Assembly: GCA_002469915.1 (NCBI GenBank)
Contig: DKOG01000101.1
Location: forward strand, 1 to 6,649
DNA length: 6,649 nucleotides
DNA from: Bacteroidetes bacterium UBA7368
GTDB lineage: Bacteria > Bacteroidota > Rhodothermia > Rhodothermales > UBA10348
Direction of reading: 5' to 3'
Shown here: positions 1 to 6,248 of the stretch, one piece after another
How the letters are laid out: each line of letters starts with the position of its first letter
Numbering within the stretch: the first letter of the stretch is position 1
Position numbers and translations under genes: made by a program
The notes under the pieces: generated by a model
What the model saw: the letters and a program-made list of their open reading frames with translations, nothing else
What the model was told of the DNA's origin: nothing
Database searches by the model: none

Positions 1-106
1 CAACGTTACTGGGGATAGCCACAATTAGAAGGAATAGCGTGTATTTGTTTACAGCACTTTCGAGACGAAGACGGCGGGTTTTTCAGGGTGGCGGCTAGAT
101 GACCAC

Positions 107-161
107 CTACCACTCATCGATGACAGCGAGATAGCCGTTACCACTCTTCAATTGCAGTCAA
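107..161 (-). repeat. Diverged extra copies of the ispG tail
   Basis: Two more minus-strand modules resemble the ispG 3' end. Positions 138-161 read L-T-A-I-E-E-W followed by TAA, and 107-127 read A-V-I-D-E-W followed by TAG. Over 21 nt they match the ispG terminus (513-533) at about 16 and 17 positions. Upstream of the 138-161 copy, the codons for S-N-H-L-T-A-I-E-E-W echo the G-N-W-M-T-A motif of the main array. Just beyond 107 (about 92-106), GGTGG and CTAGCCGCC blocks also echo it. Spacing is irregular (31 nt between the two modules), so these are degenerate. Confidence 0.5.
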
Positions 162-260
162 ATGGTTGCTACTCTGGAATGGCAATGAGGATGATATCTC
201 CTCAATGACGAAAATCAGGCCTTGAGGACAATTCCACATCAGGCGGAGTGATCGCCCATG

Positions 261-290
261 CTATTACAATCGTGATAGCAATTGTAATAG
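261..290. repeat. Perfect 10-bp inverted repeat (hairpin)
   Basis: CTATTACAAT at 261-270 is the exact reverse complement of ATTGTAATAG at 281-290, with a 10-nt loop. The stem is AT-rich and neither side carries a T-run, so it does not look like a canonical intrinsic terminator. It could be a regulator binding site, or the end of the ispG transcript folding into a stabilising 3' hairpin. Function is not determined. Confidence 0.6.
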
Positions 291-314
291 TAATGAGAGG
301 GACCGGTGCGGTCT

Positions 315-512
315 TTAACTGGTGATTAGACTGCAATCAGGATCGATGGCAGTTAAGTAGTTACCATCCTCATATGTAGCATGGCAAGCTTTCCACCAAT
401 CTGCCATGGCGGTCATCCAGTTACCATCCCCATATGTAGCATGGCGAGCTTTGCGCCGCTCTTCGATGGCGGCTAGCCAGGTACCACCTTCATGCGTAGC
501 GTGGTTAGGCCT
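315..512 (-). other. In-frame continuation of ispG past its stop (65-codon repeat peptide)
   Basis: After the ispG TAG at 513-515 the same frame stays open for 65 codons, to TAA at 315-317. The conceptual translation contains 20-residue repeats. One unit contains AAIEERRKARHATYGDGNWM and the next TAMADWWKACHATYEDGNYL, then TAIDPD and a short unrelated end. The ispG C-terminus, TAIEEW-stop, fits the start of the same unit, and the stop aligns with TGG in one repeat and CGC in another. It has no start codon or leader of its own that I would trust. It could be a lost C-terminal extension, a relic of tail duplication, or a readthrough product. Expression is not supported. Confidence 0.45.
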
Positions 513-540
513 CTACCACTCCTCGATGGCGGTGAGGACG
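343..540 (-). repeat. Tandem 60-nt repeat overlapping the ispG 3' end
   Basis: Three consecutive 60-nt units lie at 361-420, 421-480 and 481-540, with a partial fourth at about 343-360. By hand comparison, the first two differ at about 11 of 60 positions. The third is more diverged (about 38 of 60 identical to the middle unit) and runs into the last codons of ispG. Shared cores are a CAT-x-x-GTAGC-x-TGG block early in the unit and TCGATGGCGG (or close) near its end. The period is exactly 20 codons, and read on the minus strand the units are in the ispG frame. There are no spacers and no transposase, so this is a minisatellite-like duplication rather than a CRISPR array or insertion sequence. 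Confidence 0.85.
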
Positions 541-1574
541 GCTGAGACTATTTCTGCTTCGGGGACGGTTCGTACGATTTCTCCCTTTTTGAACAAGTGT
601 GCACGACCGCGACCTAATGAAACGCCCAAGTCGGCACCTGCAGCTTCGCCCGGACCATTCACGGCACAACCCATCAACGCTACATTCAGGTCCTTTTCAA
701 ACTTCCGCTCCTTGATGGCCTGTTCGACCTCCTCAACGATGGTAAAAAGATTTCCCGTCAGTCTACCGCAAGTAGGACAGGCGATCACGTTGACGCCGGG
801 TCTTCCCAATCGCAGTGATTTCAGAATCTGGTGCCCAGCCTCGACCTCATGAACGGAGTCAGCCGCAAGAGAGACTCTAATGGTGTCCCCAATCCCCTGC
901 GCCAAAAGACCTCCAATTCCGATTGAACTCTTTATCGTCCCTGTATTCAACGAGCCCGACTCCGTAACTCCAAGATGCAGAGGAAAGTCAGTTCGTTCAG
1001 CCAATAATTTGTAGGCTTGAATCATGAAATACACGTCGGAGTGCTTCACCGAAATGATAAGATCCTCGAATCCGCTGGCTGCACAAATCTCAACGTGTCT
1101 CATCGCACTTTCATACAGTGCTTCAGGTTGAGGATATCCGTACTTATCCAAAATATCCTTTTCCAAAGAGCCAGAATTCACACCAATTCGAATGGGAATT
1201 CCTGCTTCTTTGGCCGCGACTAGAACCTCTGCTTCCCACTCCGGCTTCCCAATATTGCCTGGATTCAAACGAACCTTAGCAACATTGGCTTCAATGGCCT
1301 TCAGGGCATACTTATGATTGAAGTGAATGTCTGCCACGATGGGCACGGGAGATCCTTCAACTATGGACTGTAAAGCTTCCGCGTCTTCCGGACGCGGAAC
1401 AGCCACGCGCACAATATCAGCACCAGCCTCTGCAAGCTTGGTAATCTCATTGAGCGACGTTTCAACATCATGAGTTTTGGATGTGGTCATGGACTGCACC
1501 GATATAGGCGCACCTCCACCAACTTGCACATCGCCCACCATCACTTTGCGTGATTCTCTTCGAGGTCTGGTCAT
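513..1574 (-). CDS. ispG: 4-hydroxy-3-methylbut-2-enyl diphosphate synthase (IspG/GcpE)
   Basis: This [4Fe-4S] enzyme reductively opens 2-C-methyl-D-erythritol 2,4-cyclodiphosphate to HMBPP, the penultimate step of the cytosolic MEP isoprenoid pathway. The 353-residue product has the usual family blocks: GGAPISVQSMT (19-30) at the N-terminus, VPIVADIHFNHKYAL and KVRLNPGNIG (77-109) in the TIM-barrel domain, and the cluster-binding C-terminal domain. The expected cluster ligands are C266 and C269 in CPTCGR, C303 in MGCAVNGPGE, and E310. Length and continuity match the compact bacterial form, without the large inserted domain known from plants and many Bacteroidota/Chlorobi. The ATG at 1574 puts the conserved N-terminal block at the usual distance. 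No clear Shine-Dalgarno is seen. The gene ends inside a tandem repeat unit. Identification is very secure. Confidence 0.97.
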   Translation of the reverse strand: MTRPRRESRKVMVGDVQVGGGAPISVQSMTTSKTHDVETSLNEITKLAEAGADIVRVAVPRPEDAEALQSIVEGSPVPIVADIHFNHKYALKAIEANVAKVRLNPGNIGKPEWEAEVLVAAKEAGIPIRIGVNSGSLEKDILDKYGYPQPEALYESAMRHVEICAASGFEDLIISVKHSDVYFMIQAYKLLAERTDFPLHLGVTESGSLNTGTIKSSIGIGGLLAQGIGDTIRVSLAADSVHEVEAGHQILKSLRLGRPGVNVIACPTCGRLTGNLFTIVEEVEQAIKERKFEKDLNVALMGCAVNGPGEAAGADLGVSLGRGRAHLFKKGEIVRTVPEAEIVSAVLTAIEEW

Positions 1575-1584
1575 GATTTGAGAT

Positions 1585-1621
1585 CAGATATATAGTTAAA
1601 ATCGAGTCCGTTTCGGTCAAA
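1585..1621 (-). promoter_or_regulatory. Possible ispG promoter
   Basis: Read on the minus strand, TTTGACC (1621-1615) is followed about 25 nt later by TATATCTG (1592-1585), which matches the Bacteroidota -7 consensus TAnnTTTG at all but one position. The same TTGACC also resembles a sigma-70 -35 box. The spacing is longer than usual for either class and the -7 box lies only about 11 nt from the ATG, so this is tentative. It would give ispG its own promoter inside the 160-nt gap after the rhomboid gene. Confidence 0.25.
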
Positions 1622-1658
1622 CAGCATGAAGTCTCTTGTGTTGCATCGCGAAAGCGTC

Positions 1659-1683
1659 TTAATCAAGGCTTATCAATGATTAA
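1659..1683. repeat. Short inverted repeat between ispG and rhomboid gene
   Basis: TTAATCA (1659-1665) and TGATTAA (1677-1683) are exact reverse complements separated by 11 nt. They lie in the gap between the upstream rhomboid stop and the ispG start. The arms are short and AT-rich with no T-tract, so an operator-like site is as plausible as a weak terminator, and chance cannot be excluded. Confidence 0.3.
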
Positions 1684-1734
1684 AGATCAAAGAGAACTAG
1701 GAGAACCACAATCGTTAATCGCGACGAAAATAAA

Positions 1735-2682
1735 TCAATCGGATTCACTCTCCCTTAGAAGAACTTCTTTCTCTTTCCTCGTCAGCGATTCGTACCCGCT
1801 GGCACTGATTTTGTCGAGAATACGGTCTACCTCTGCCTTGGTCTCATTCATACGTTTCCCTCTTCCGACATCCATGGGGTAGATCTGGGCCGTTTGTTTT
1901 GGTTCTGGTCTTGGAGATGCGCCTTTTTTCTTTGCGGCTAGTCTCTCTTCCATCCTTTGGAGAATGGAAGGTGATGTTGAGCTTTGGCTAAACCGAGCGG
2001 AAGACGTGCTTCGGTTGAACAAAGCATCTGCCCACGGTGCCGGATTTCCACCGTTCAGCGCAACGCGACCCGCAATGAGGCCGGCAACTACGCCACCCAG
2101 ATGGGCAGAAACTGACGTCCCACCCCCTGAAATAAATAAAATATCGAGAGCAATAAACCCAATCACGACGTGAATGAGTCTCACGACCCCGATGAACATG
2201 AGTCCAATACGTTGTTGAGGATGATGAATGGCTACTGCTGTCATAATAGCTAGGACGGCGCCGGAGGCTCCGTGCACAATAGCCGTAAACATCTCCATAC
2301 CTGGAAGCAGAGCGCCTAGGAGTACGGTGAGCAGTGCCCCGCCGACGGCGCCGTACACATAGATACCGAATAGTCTGCCAGGACCATACATCCGCTCATA
2401 GTCACGACCAATCCAGACCATCCACATCATATTGAACAGAATATGCAGCAGACCTCCCATGCCTCCTGATAGATGCAGGAAGGAATAGGTCAGTAGCTGC
2501 CATGGCTCAAAAAGAATACCGGGAATGGCCGGATTCAATGCTAGATGCAGATACACGAAGAACTCCGTGACCTCAGGGTGTACAAAAACTACCCTCCACA
2601 AGAGGTATACAACCACATTGATGGTCAGCAAGAGCCGAATGGCACGGGGCTGAGCTTGATACCACAGTTGGAACTGACTCAA
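1735..2682 (-). CDS. Rhomboid family intramembrane serine protease with C-terminal cytoplasmic domain
   Basis: This is a multi-pass inner-membrane serine protease, expected to cleave transmembrane substrates within the bilayer; the substrate is unknown. In the 315-residue product, the hydrophobic core spans about 15-207. It contains HILFN (80-84, the HxxxN oxyanion motif), GASG with the nucleophile S140 (138-141), and HLGG with catalytic H194, so the dyad is intact. A polar, Ser/Pro/Lys-rich linker (about 211-265) leads to a short terminal module with ILDKISASGYESLTRKEKE (288-306). It resembles the DUF6576-type tail frequent in Bacteroidota rhomboids. The start is TTG at 2682. A stop lies four codons further upstream and no ATG precedes the first membrane segment, so TTG is the best choice. 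It follows the second rhomboid gene by 35 nt, suggesting one transcript. Confidence 0.92.
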   Translation of the reverse strand: MSQFQLWYQAQPRAIRLLLTINVVVYLLWRVVFVHPEVTEFFVYLHLALNPAIPGILFEPWQLLTYSFLHLSGGMGGLLHILFNMMWMVWIGRDYERMYGPGRLFGIYVYGAVGGALLTVLLGALLPGMEMFTAIVHGASGAVLAIMTAVAIHHPQQRIGLMFIGVVRLIHVVIGFIALDILFISGGGTSVSAHLGGVVAGLIAGRVALNGGNPAPWADALFNRSTSSARFSQSSTSPSILQRMEERLAAKKKGASPRPEPKQTAQIYPMDVGRGKRMNETKAEVDRILDKISASGYESLTRKEKEVLLRESESD

Positions 2683-2717
2683 GATATTAACCAGCTAATT
2701 CTATCATGGGCAGGCTA

Positions 2718-3374
2718 TCACCAATACATTCTGCGCTCGGGCTTCCAAGGAAGCTTTCCACGCCAAAATTGAATCAAGAGAAAGCCGAAAAGCATCCCGC
2801 CAAGGTGGGCAAAATGGGCTACTGTACTCGATCCCGTCACGCCGCCAAACAGTTCAATCAGACCGTAGCCAATGACAAACCACTTCGCTTTGACGGGAAA
2901 AAGGAAATACAAGTAAATAGGCTGGTCTGGAAACATCATTCCAAATGCCAACAATAGGCCAAAAACTCCGCCAGATGCCCCGATGGTCGGATACCAACCC
3001 GCACCTGTCGAAGCTACAATCAACTGAAGCATAGCTGCTCCAATTACGCAAACAAAATAAAAGACGGTAAAGCGTTGCGATCCCCACGTGTTTTCAATCT
3101 GAACGCCAAACATCCACAAGGCAAACATATTGAAGAGGAGATGGGTAAAATTGCCGTGCAGAAACGAGTAAGAAATCAGCTGCCATGGCCAAAATTGACC
3201 GAGCGGAATCGGTGCGTCACCAATAGGCCACAAGCCCATCCAGTAGATCAACGTCTGGTTGGTTTCCGAGACGATCTGGGCCATGAAAAAGAGCCCATTC
3301 AGAATCAAGAGATTCTTGATTACCGGTGGGAAGACCGAAAAGCGGGTCGGAGGTTGATAGGAGCCTTGATTCAT
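2718..3374 (-). CDS. Rhomboid family intramembrane serine protease (short form)
   Basis: This compact rhomboid is an inner-membrane serine protease whose substrate cannot be told from sequence. From the ATG at 3374 the product has 218 residues, consistent with a six-helix core and almost no tail. Key motifs are HLLFN (78-82), GASGGVFGLL with nucleophile S134 (132-141), and AHFAHLGGMLFG with catalytic H190 (186-197). The N-terminus, RFSVFPPVIKNLLILNGLFF, matches the style of Bacteroidota rhomboids. An in-frame TTG at 3413 would add 13 residues. I prefer the ATG because the conserved start of the family falls directly after it. It is the first gene of the minus-strand cluster, with the second, larger rhomboid 35 nt downstream. 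The two may be paralogues with divided substrate ranges (inference). Confidence 0.93.
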   Translation of the reverse strand: MNQGSYQPPTRFSVFPPVIKNLLILNGLFFMAQIVSETNQTLIYWMGLWPIGDAPIPLGQFWPWQLISYSFLHGNFTHLLFNMFALWMFGVQIENTWGSQRFTVFYFVCVIGAAMLQLIVASTGAGWYPTIGASGGVFGLLLAFGMMFPDQPIYLYFLFPVKAKWFVIGYGLIELFGGVTGSSTVAHFAHLGGMLFGFLLIQFWRGKLPWKPERRMYW

Positions 3375-3490
3375 ACAAATAAAAGCGATGAGACGGGTTC
3401 TGGGCGCGTGCAAATACCGGCATCCGACCGATTAGTTCTCTTCTCATTTACAGAAGACCCGGGAGAAAATTTAAAACAGATTCCACCTTT

Positions 3491-3519
3491 TTTACAGTGA
3501 AAGCAATAGGGATTGTTAT
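3491..3519 (+). promoter_or_regulatory. Candidate sigma-70-like promoter for the PBP gene
   Basis: TTTACA (3491-3496, five of six to TTGACA) is followed after exactly 17 nt by TGTTAT (3514-3519, four of six to TATAAT) in the divergent intergenic region. Initiation would fall near 3526, giving a leader of about 33 nt before the GTG at 3559. It would exclude the ATG at 3518, so it conflicts with the alternative start model. Relevance depends on the host's sigma factor. Confidence 0.3.
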
Positions 3520-3558
3520 GTCAGTTGCTAGATTCCATCAGACCACACCGCGAAAAAG

Positions 3559-5100
3559 GTGAAACCTGCCGTAAAGACATTTGGGGATTCCTTAGTCGAC
3601 ACGCAAGAAGTATCGGACGGGTCTTCGTCTCCTACGGACGAGATCTATGGTGCACACGCGCCACGTTCCTTGTTGCTTGTCGAAGAAGTGCGAGCCTGGC
3701 CTCAGTGGGGCCAAGTTTCTCGCTGGACATCCCCTGCAAACAACTGGAAGCCGATTCCAAGAAAATCAGCTTCTATTTCAGTTACGAAACGTGCAGGTTT
3801 TGTGAGGGAAAAAAACGTCATTCCCACATTTCATCCCATTCATGTCCCGCGCCCGGAGAACCCGACGACGGCGCAGCATGTGGAGGGCCGTCGATCCGGC
3901 GCATACACGTCCGGAGATGGCGCGTCCGTACCGGTTTCATTACAGCCACAGTTCGTCTTTGAGCCGCTCCACAACTGGGTTCATCCTGACTCGGAATCCA
4001 TATCCGCGCCACTCAACGTTCCGTCTTCCTCGAAAAAGTCCAACGTATTGCGAAGGCTTGCCCTTCTAACTACGGTCATGATCATCGCAGGTACGATTGG
4101 TATCGTTCAATACGTTCTAGAGCAGCGTAATTCGCTGCCTCTTCTGCCCGATAATCCAGGTGCTTTACTCTCTCAGACTTCCACGATACTGGCCGCTGAC
4201 GGTAGCGAGCTCGGATCTGTTTTTGGAGAGCGACGCACATCAATCACTTCGGCAGAAATGGGCTCTCTGGTCTTGAAAACCCTATTGGCAGCTGAAGATC
4301 ATCGTTACCTGGAGCATAATGGGGTTGATTACAAGCGAATTGCCAGCGCTGCGTGGAAGACTCTTCAGGGAGATCCAGAGGGTGCTTCAACTATCCCGAT
4401 GCAGCTCGCCAGAAATATTTTCTCGGAGGTTCGAGCCCCAAGAATGGCGGACCGAAAAGTCAGAGAGTTGCTAATGGCTAGACGCATTTCTGAACGGTAT
4501 CCGAAGGAAGTCACCTTGGAGTGGTACTTAAACACGGTGGCTTTCGGGCATAACAGTTTTGGAATTGAAGCCGCAGCCCAACGTTTCTTTTCCCAAAAAG
4601 CATCTGATCTCGAATTACACCAAGCGGCCTTATTGATTGGCCTACTGAAGGGTCCCTCCCGATATGACCCCTTTCGTAATGCTACACTCGCCAAACAGCG
4701 TCGAAATGTGGTGATCACGAGAATGCAAGATCTCGAAATGATCTCTGCATCTGCGGCCCTAGATGCAAAGAGTAGACCCCTCGGGTTAAAACCGTCCATT
4801 TATGACCCTGCAGAGTCCATTGCTCCTCAATATGTCAATTATGTCCGAAGAGAAGCCGAGAAATGGGCGACGGAGAATGGGTACAACCTAAAAGAAGATG
4901 GACTGACGATTCACACTACCCTAGATCCTGAACTTCAGAAGATGGCTACGCTCGCCGTCGCCCGTCAGACCCAGAACTGCAAAACATCATCACCAGAGAA
5001 TTTGGCACCTCCGGATCATCAGTCAATGGACGATTCTGGCGCTCCCGAAAATCTATTGAAGATGACTTGCTTCGCAAGACCGAGCCGTATCGCGTTCTAG
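3559..5100 (+). CDS. Class A penicillin-binding protein 1A, N-terminal part (GT51 glycosyltransferase half of a frameshifted gene)
   Basis: This half polymerises lipid II into glycan strands at the outer face of the inner membrane. After a long polar, Ser/Pro-rich cytoplasmic segment (1-160) and one membrane anchor (about 167-187) comes a GT51 domain. It holds AAEDHRYLEHNG with catalytic E246, GASTIPMQLARN (275-286), RKVREL (299-304) and EWYLN (321-325). A linker then leads to TIHTTLDPELQ (450-460), the usual entry to the transpeptidase domain. After about residue 472 the reading loses family resemblance and stops at 5100, while the continuation lies in another frame. The GTG start at 3559 is weak. 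An ATG at 3518 would encode MSVARFHQTTPRK and join this frame if the A-tract at 3552-3556 were one base longer. The 160-residue N-terminal tail is long and its coding status is the least certain part. Confidence 0.88.
   Translation: MKPAVKTFGDSLVDTQEVSDGSSSPTDEIYGAHAPRSLLLVEEVRAWPQWGQVSRWTSPANNWKPIPRKSASISVTKRAGFVREKNVIPTFHPIHVPRPENPTTAQHVEGRRSGAYTSGDGASVPVSLQPQFVFEPLHNWVHPDSESISAPLNVPSSSKKSNVLRRLALLTTVMIIAGTIGIVQYVLEQRNSLPLLPDNPGALLSQTSTILAADGSELGSVFGERRTSITSAEMGSLVLKTLLAAEDHRYLEHNGVDYKRIASAAWKTLQGDPEGASTIPMQLARNIFSEVRAPRMADRKVRELLMARRISERYPKEVTLEWYLNTVAFGHNSFGIEAAAQRFFSQKASDLELHQAALLIGLLKGPSRYDPFRNATLAKQRRNVVITRMQDLEMISASAALDAKSRPLGLKPSIYDPAESIAPQYVNYVRREAEKWATENGYNLKEDGLTIHTTLDPELQKMATLAVARQTQNCKTSSPENLAPPDHQSMDDSGAPENLLKMTCFARPSRIAF
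4932..5100 (+). other. Frameshift junction in the PBP1A gene
   Basis: The frame of the transpeptidase half opens after TGA at 4929-4931, and the frame of the glycosyltransferase half closes at 5098-5100, so the shift must lie in this overlap. Family-like sequence switches near 4972-4975. Upstream it reads LAVARQTQ, and downstream in the other frame ELQNIITREFGTSGS and then DDLLRKTEPYRV. Adding one base in CCCAGAAC (for example a second G) restores one continuous protein. No X-XXY-YYZ slippery heptamer is evident at the switch point, so programmed -1 frameshifting is not supported. A base-calling or assembly error or a recent one-base deletion fits better. Confidence 0.8.
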
Positions 5101-6248
5101 CTAAACAAGGCCAGACGGATTACAACATTCTATTGGCGCTTCGAACAGATAACCAGTTTGTGTCAGAGGTTCGTCAGAGCGCAACCCAGTTGGAAGCAGG
5201 CTTTGTAGCCATTGACCCACGATCTGGTCAAGTGAAAGCCTGGGTAGGCGGTCGGGATTTCAGAAAAGACCAATTCGATAAAGTAGCATCTGCCCGTCGG
5301 CAGCCCGGCTCCATTTTCAAACCCTTTGTTTATGCGGTGGCTCTCGAGCGCGGGTTCTCACCTCATTACATGGTCGAAGATCAACTCAAGACCTTTTCGA
5401 CGAATGCACGTGGCGAAAGATGGAGGCCAACGAACTCAGGCGGCGGGGCCAGTGGCCGGTTGGTATCTCTTCGTCAAGGTTTAGCCTGGTCTAAAAACAC
5501 CGTTTCAGCACACTTAATAAGTAGAGTTGGTGCAAAGCGCGTCGTTGATCTTGCAAAAAAAATGGGCGTTTCGTCTCCTATGAAGCCAGTTCCGTCTATC
5601 GCACTGGGCACAAGCGAGACTACATTGCTCGAAATGGTCAGCTCCTACGCAACCTTTGCTGATTATGGAAAGAGAAAAAACGTGTCCGTTATTACATCGA
5701 TTCTAGATCGCGAAGGCAACGTAGTTGGTACTTTCCCATCCAGTCCAACCCGGGCTCTAAGTAGCAAAACCTCATACACGATAATTGACATGCTTCGGCA
5801 GGTAGTTGATGGAGGTACGGGTAGTTTCATGCGCAGTAAATTCGGAATTCGGGGCGATCTGGCCGGCAAAACGGGTACGACTCAGAATAATGCAGATGGG
5901 TGGTTTGTGCTCATGCATCCCGATCTCGTGACTGGAGCATGGGTTGGATTTAACGACCAACGCATTGCATTTCAATCGAACTACTGGGGACAGGGCGGAC
6001 ACAATGCGCTACTGCTCGTAGGTGATTTTATGAAGCAGGCTACAAGCGGACCGGGGCCGTATTTGAAAAGAAGCCGATTCTCGGCGCCAGAGGGATATGT
6101 GTACCCGAAGAAACCAGTATATTCTAGACCTGTACCTAGGGAGAAGGGTGAAGTTGATTCATCCATTCCTAAAATACCCCCATCGAGGATGTCCCCTCGC
6201 CAATCAGTGCCTCTTCCCATTCAATCGTTCAGCTCAAACGGACAGTGA
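5067..6248 (+). CDS. Class A penicillin-binding protein 1A, C-terminal part (transpeptidase half)
   Basis: This is the D,D-transpeptidase half, which cross-links stem peptides in the periplasm and is the beta-lactam target. Counted from the ATG at 5067, all three active-site motifs are present: SIFK with the acyl-serine S82 in RRQPGSIFKPFVY, SKN (142-144), and KTG (268-270) followed by GTTQNNADGWF. The GAWVGFND block (290-297) and the proline-rich basic tail (about 340-385) are also typical of PBP1A proteins. The real coding region should begin earlier, at the frameshift near 4974, because codons 4974-5066 in this frame continue the linker of the family. Without the glycosyltransferase half and its membrane anchor, a protein starting at 5067 would stay cytoplasmic and probably be inactive. 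The stop TGA overlaps the next gene's GTG, indicating translational coupling. Confidence 0.9.
   Translation: MLRKTEPYRVLAKQGQTDYNILLALRTDNQFVSEVRQSATQLEAGFVAIDPRSGQVKAWVGGRDFRKDQFDKVASARRQPGSIFKPFVYAVALERGFSPHYMVEDQLKTFSTNARGERWRPTNSGGGASGRLVSLRQGLAWSKNTVSAHLISRVGAKRVVDLAKKMGVSSPMKPVPSIALGTSETTLLEMVSSYATFADYGKRKNVSVITSILDREGNVVGTFPSSPTRALSSKTSYTIIDMLRQVVDGGTGSFMRSKFGIRGDLAGKTGTTQNNADGWFVLMHPDLVTGAWVGFNDQRIAFQSNYWGQGGHNALLLVGDFMKQATSGPGPYLKRSRFSAPEGYVYPKKPVYSRPVPREKGEVDSSIPKIPPSRMSPRQSVPLPIQSFSSNGQ

Larger units (their letters stand above)
1..512. other. Gene-free flank downstream of ispG
   Basis: I see no convincing protein or RNA gene in this stretch on either strand. Positions 1-106 show nothing recognisable. 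Positions 107-161 and 315-512 contain degenerate copies of the ispG 3' end, and 261-290 is a perfect inverted repeat; these are listed separately. The plus-strand frame that is open from 406 into ispG is an antisense shadow. The stretch therefore looks like a decaying intergenic region built partly from duplicated ispG tail sequence. Confidence 0.6.

Noticed and set aside
299..316. Intrinsic terminator formed by GACCG-GTG-CGGTC followed by TTT on the plus strand
   Set aside because: The stem is only 5 bp, the T-run is three bases, and no plus-strand gene precedes it.
501..519. GTGGT/ACCAC hairpin over the ispG stop codon as terminator
   Set aside because: The 5-bp stem has no following T-tract and overlaps coding sequence; it also belongs to the repeat unit.
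343..540. CRISPR-like array
   Set aside because: Units are contiguous 60-nt degenerate repeats with no unique spacers, and no cas genes are near.
406..852. Plus-strand open frame of 148 codons across the repeat and the ispG 3' part
   Set aside because: It is antisense to the secure ispG gene. Its repetitive start comes from the 60-nt repeat, and it shows no recognisable domain.
2545..3500. Plus-strand open frames opposite the rhomboid genes
   Set aside because: They are short, lack motifs, and are antisense to two genes with intact catalytic motifs.
3513..3962. Alternative plus-strand gene starting with TTG at 3513
   Set aside because: The product is Cys-, Ser- and Arg-rich with no recognisable family and overlaps the PBP frame. 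It looks like a shadow.
3842..4069. Arg-rich start MSRARRTRRRR as the true PBP N-terminus
   Set aside because: It is in a different frame from the membrane anchor, would need yet another indel, and has no ribosome binding site.
4932..5100. Programmed -1 ribosomal frameshift in the PBP gene
   Set aside because: No slippery heptamer in the correct frame and no obvious downstream structure was seen at the switch point. Programmed shifting is not known for this family.
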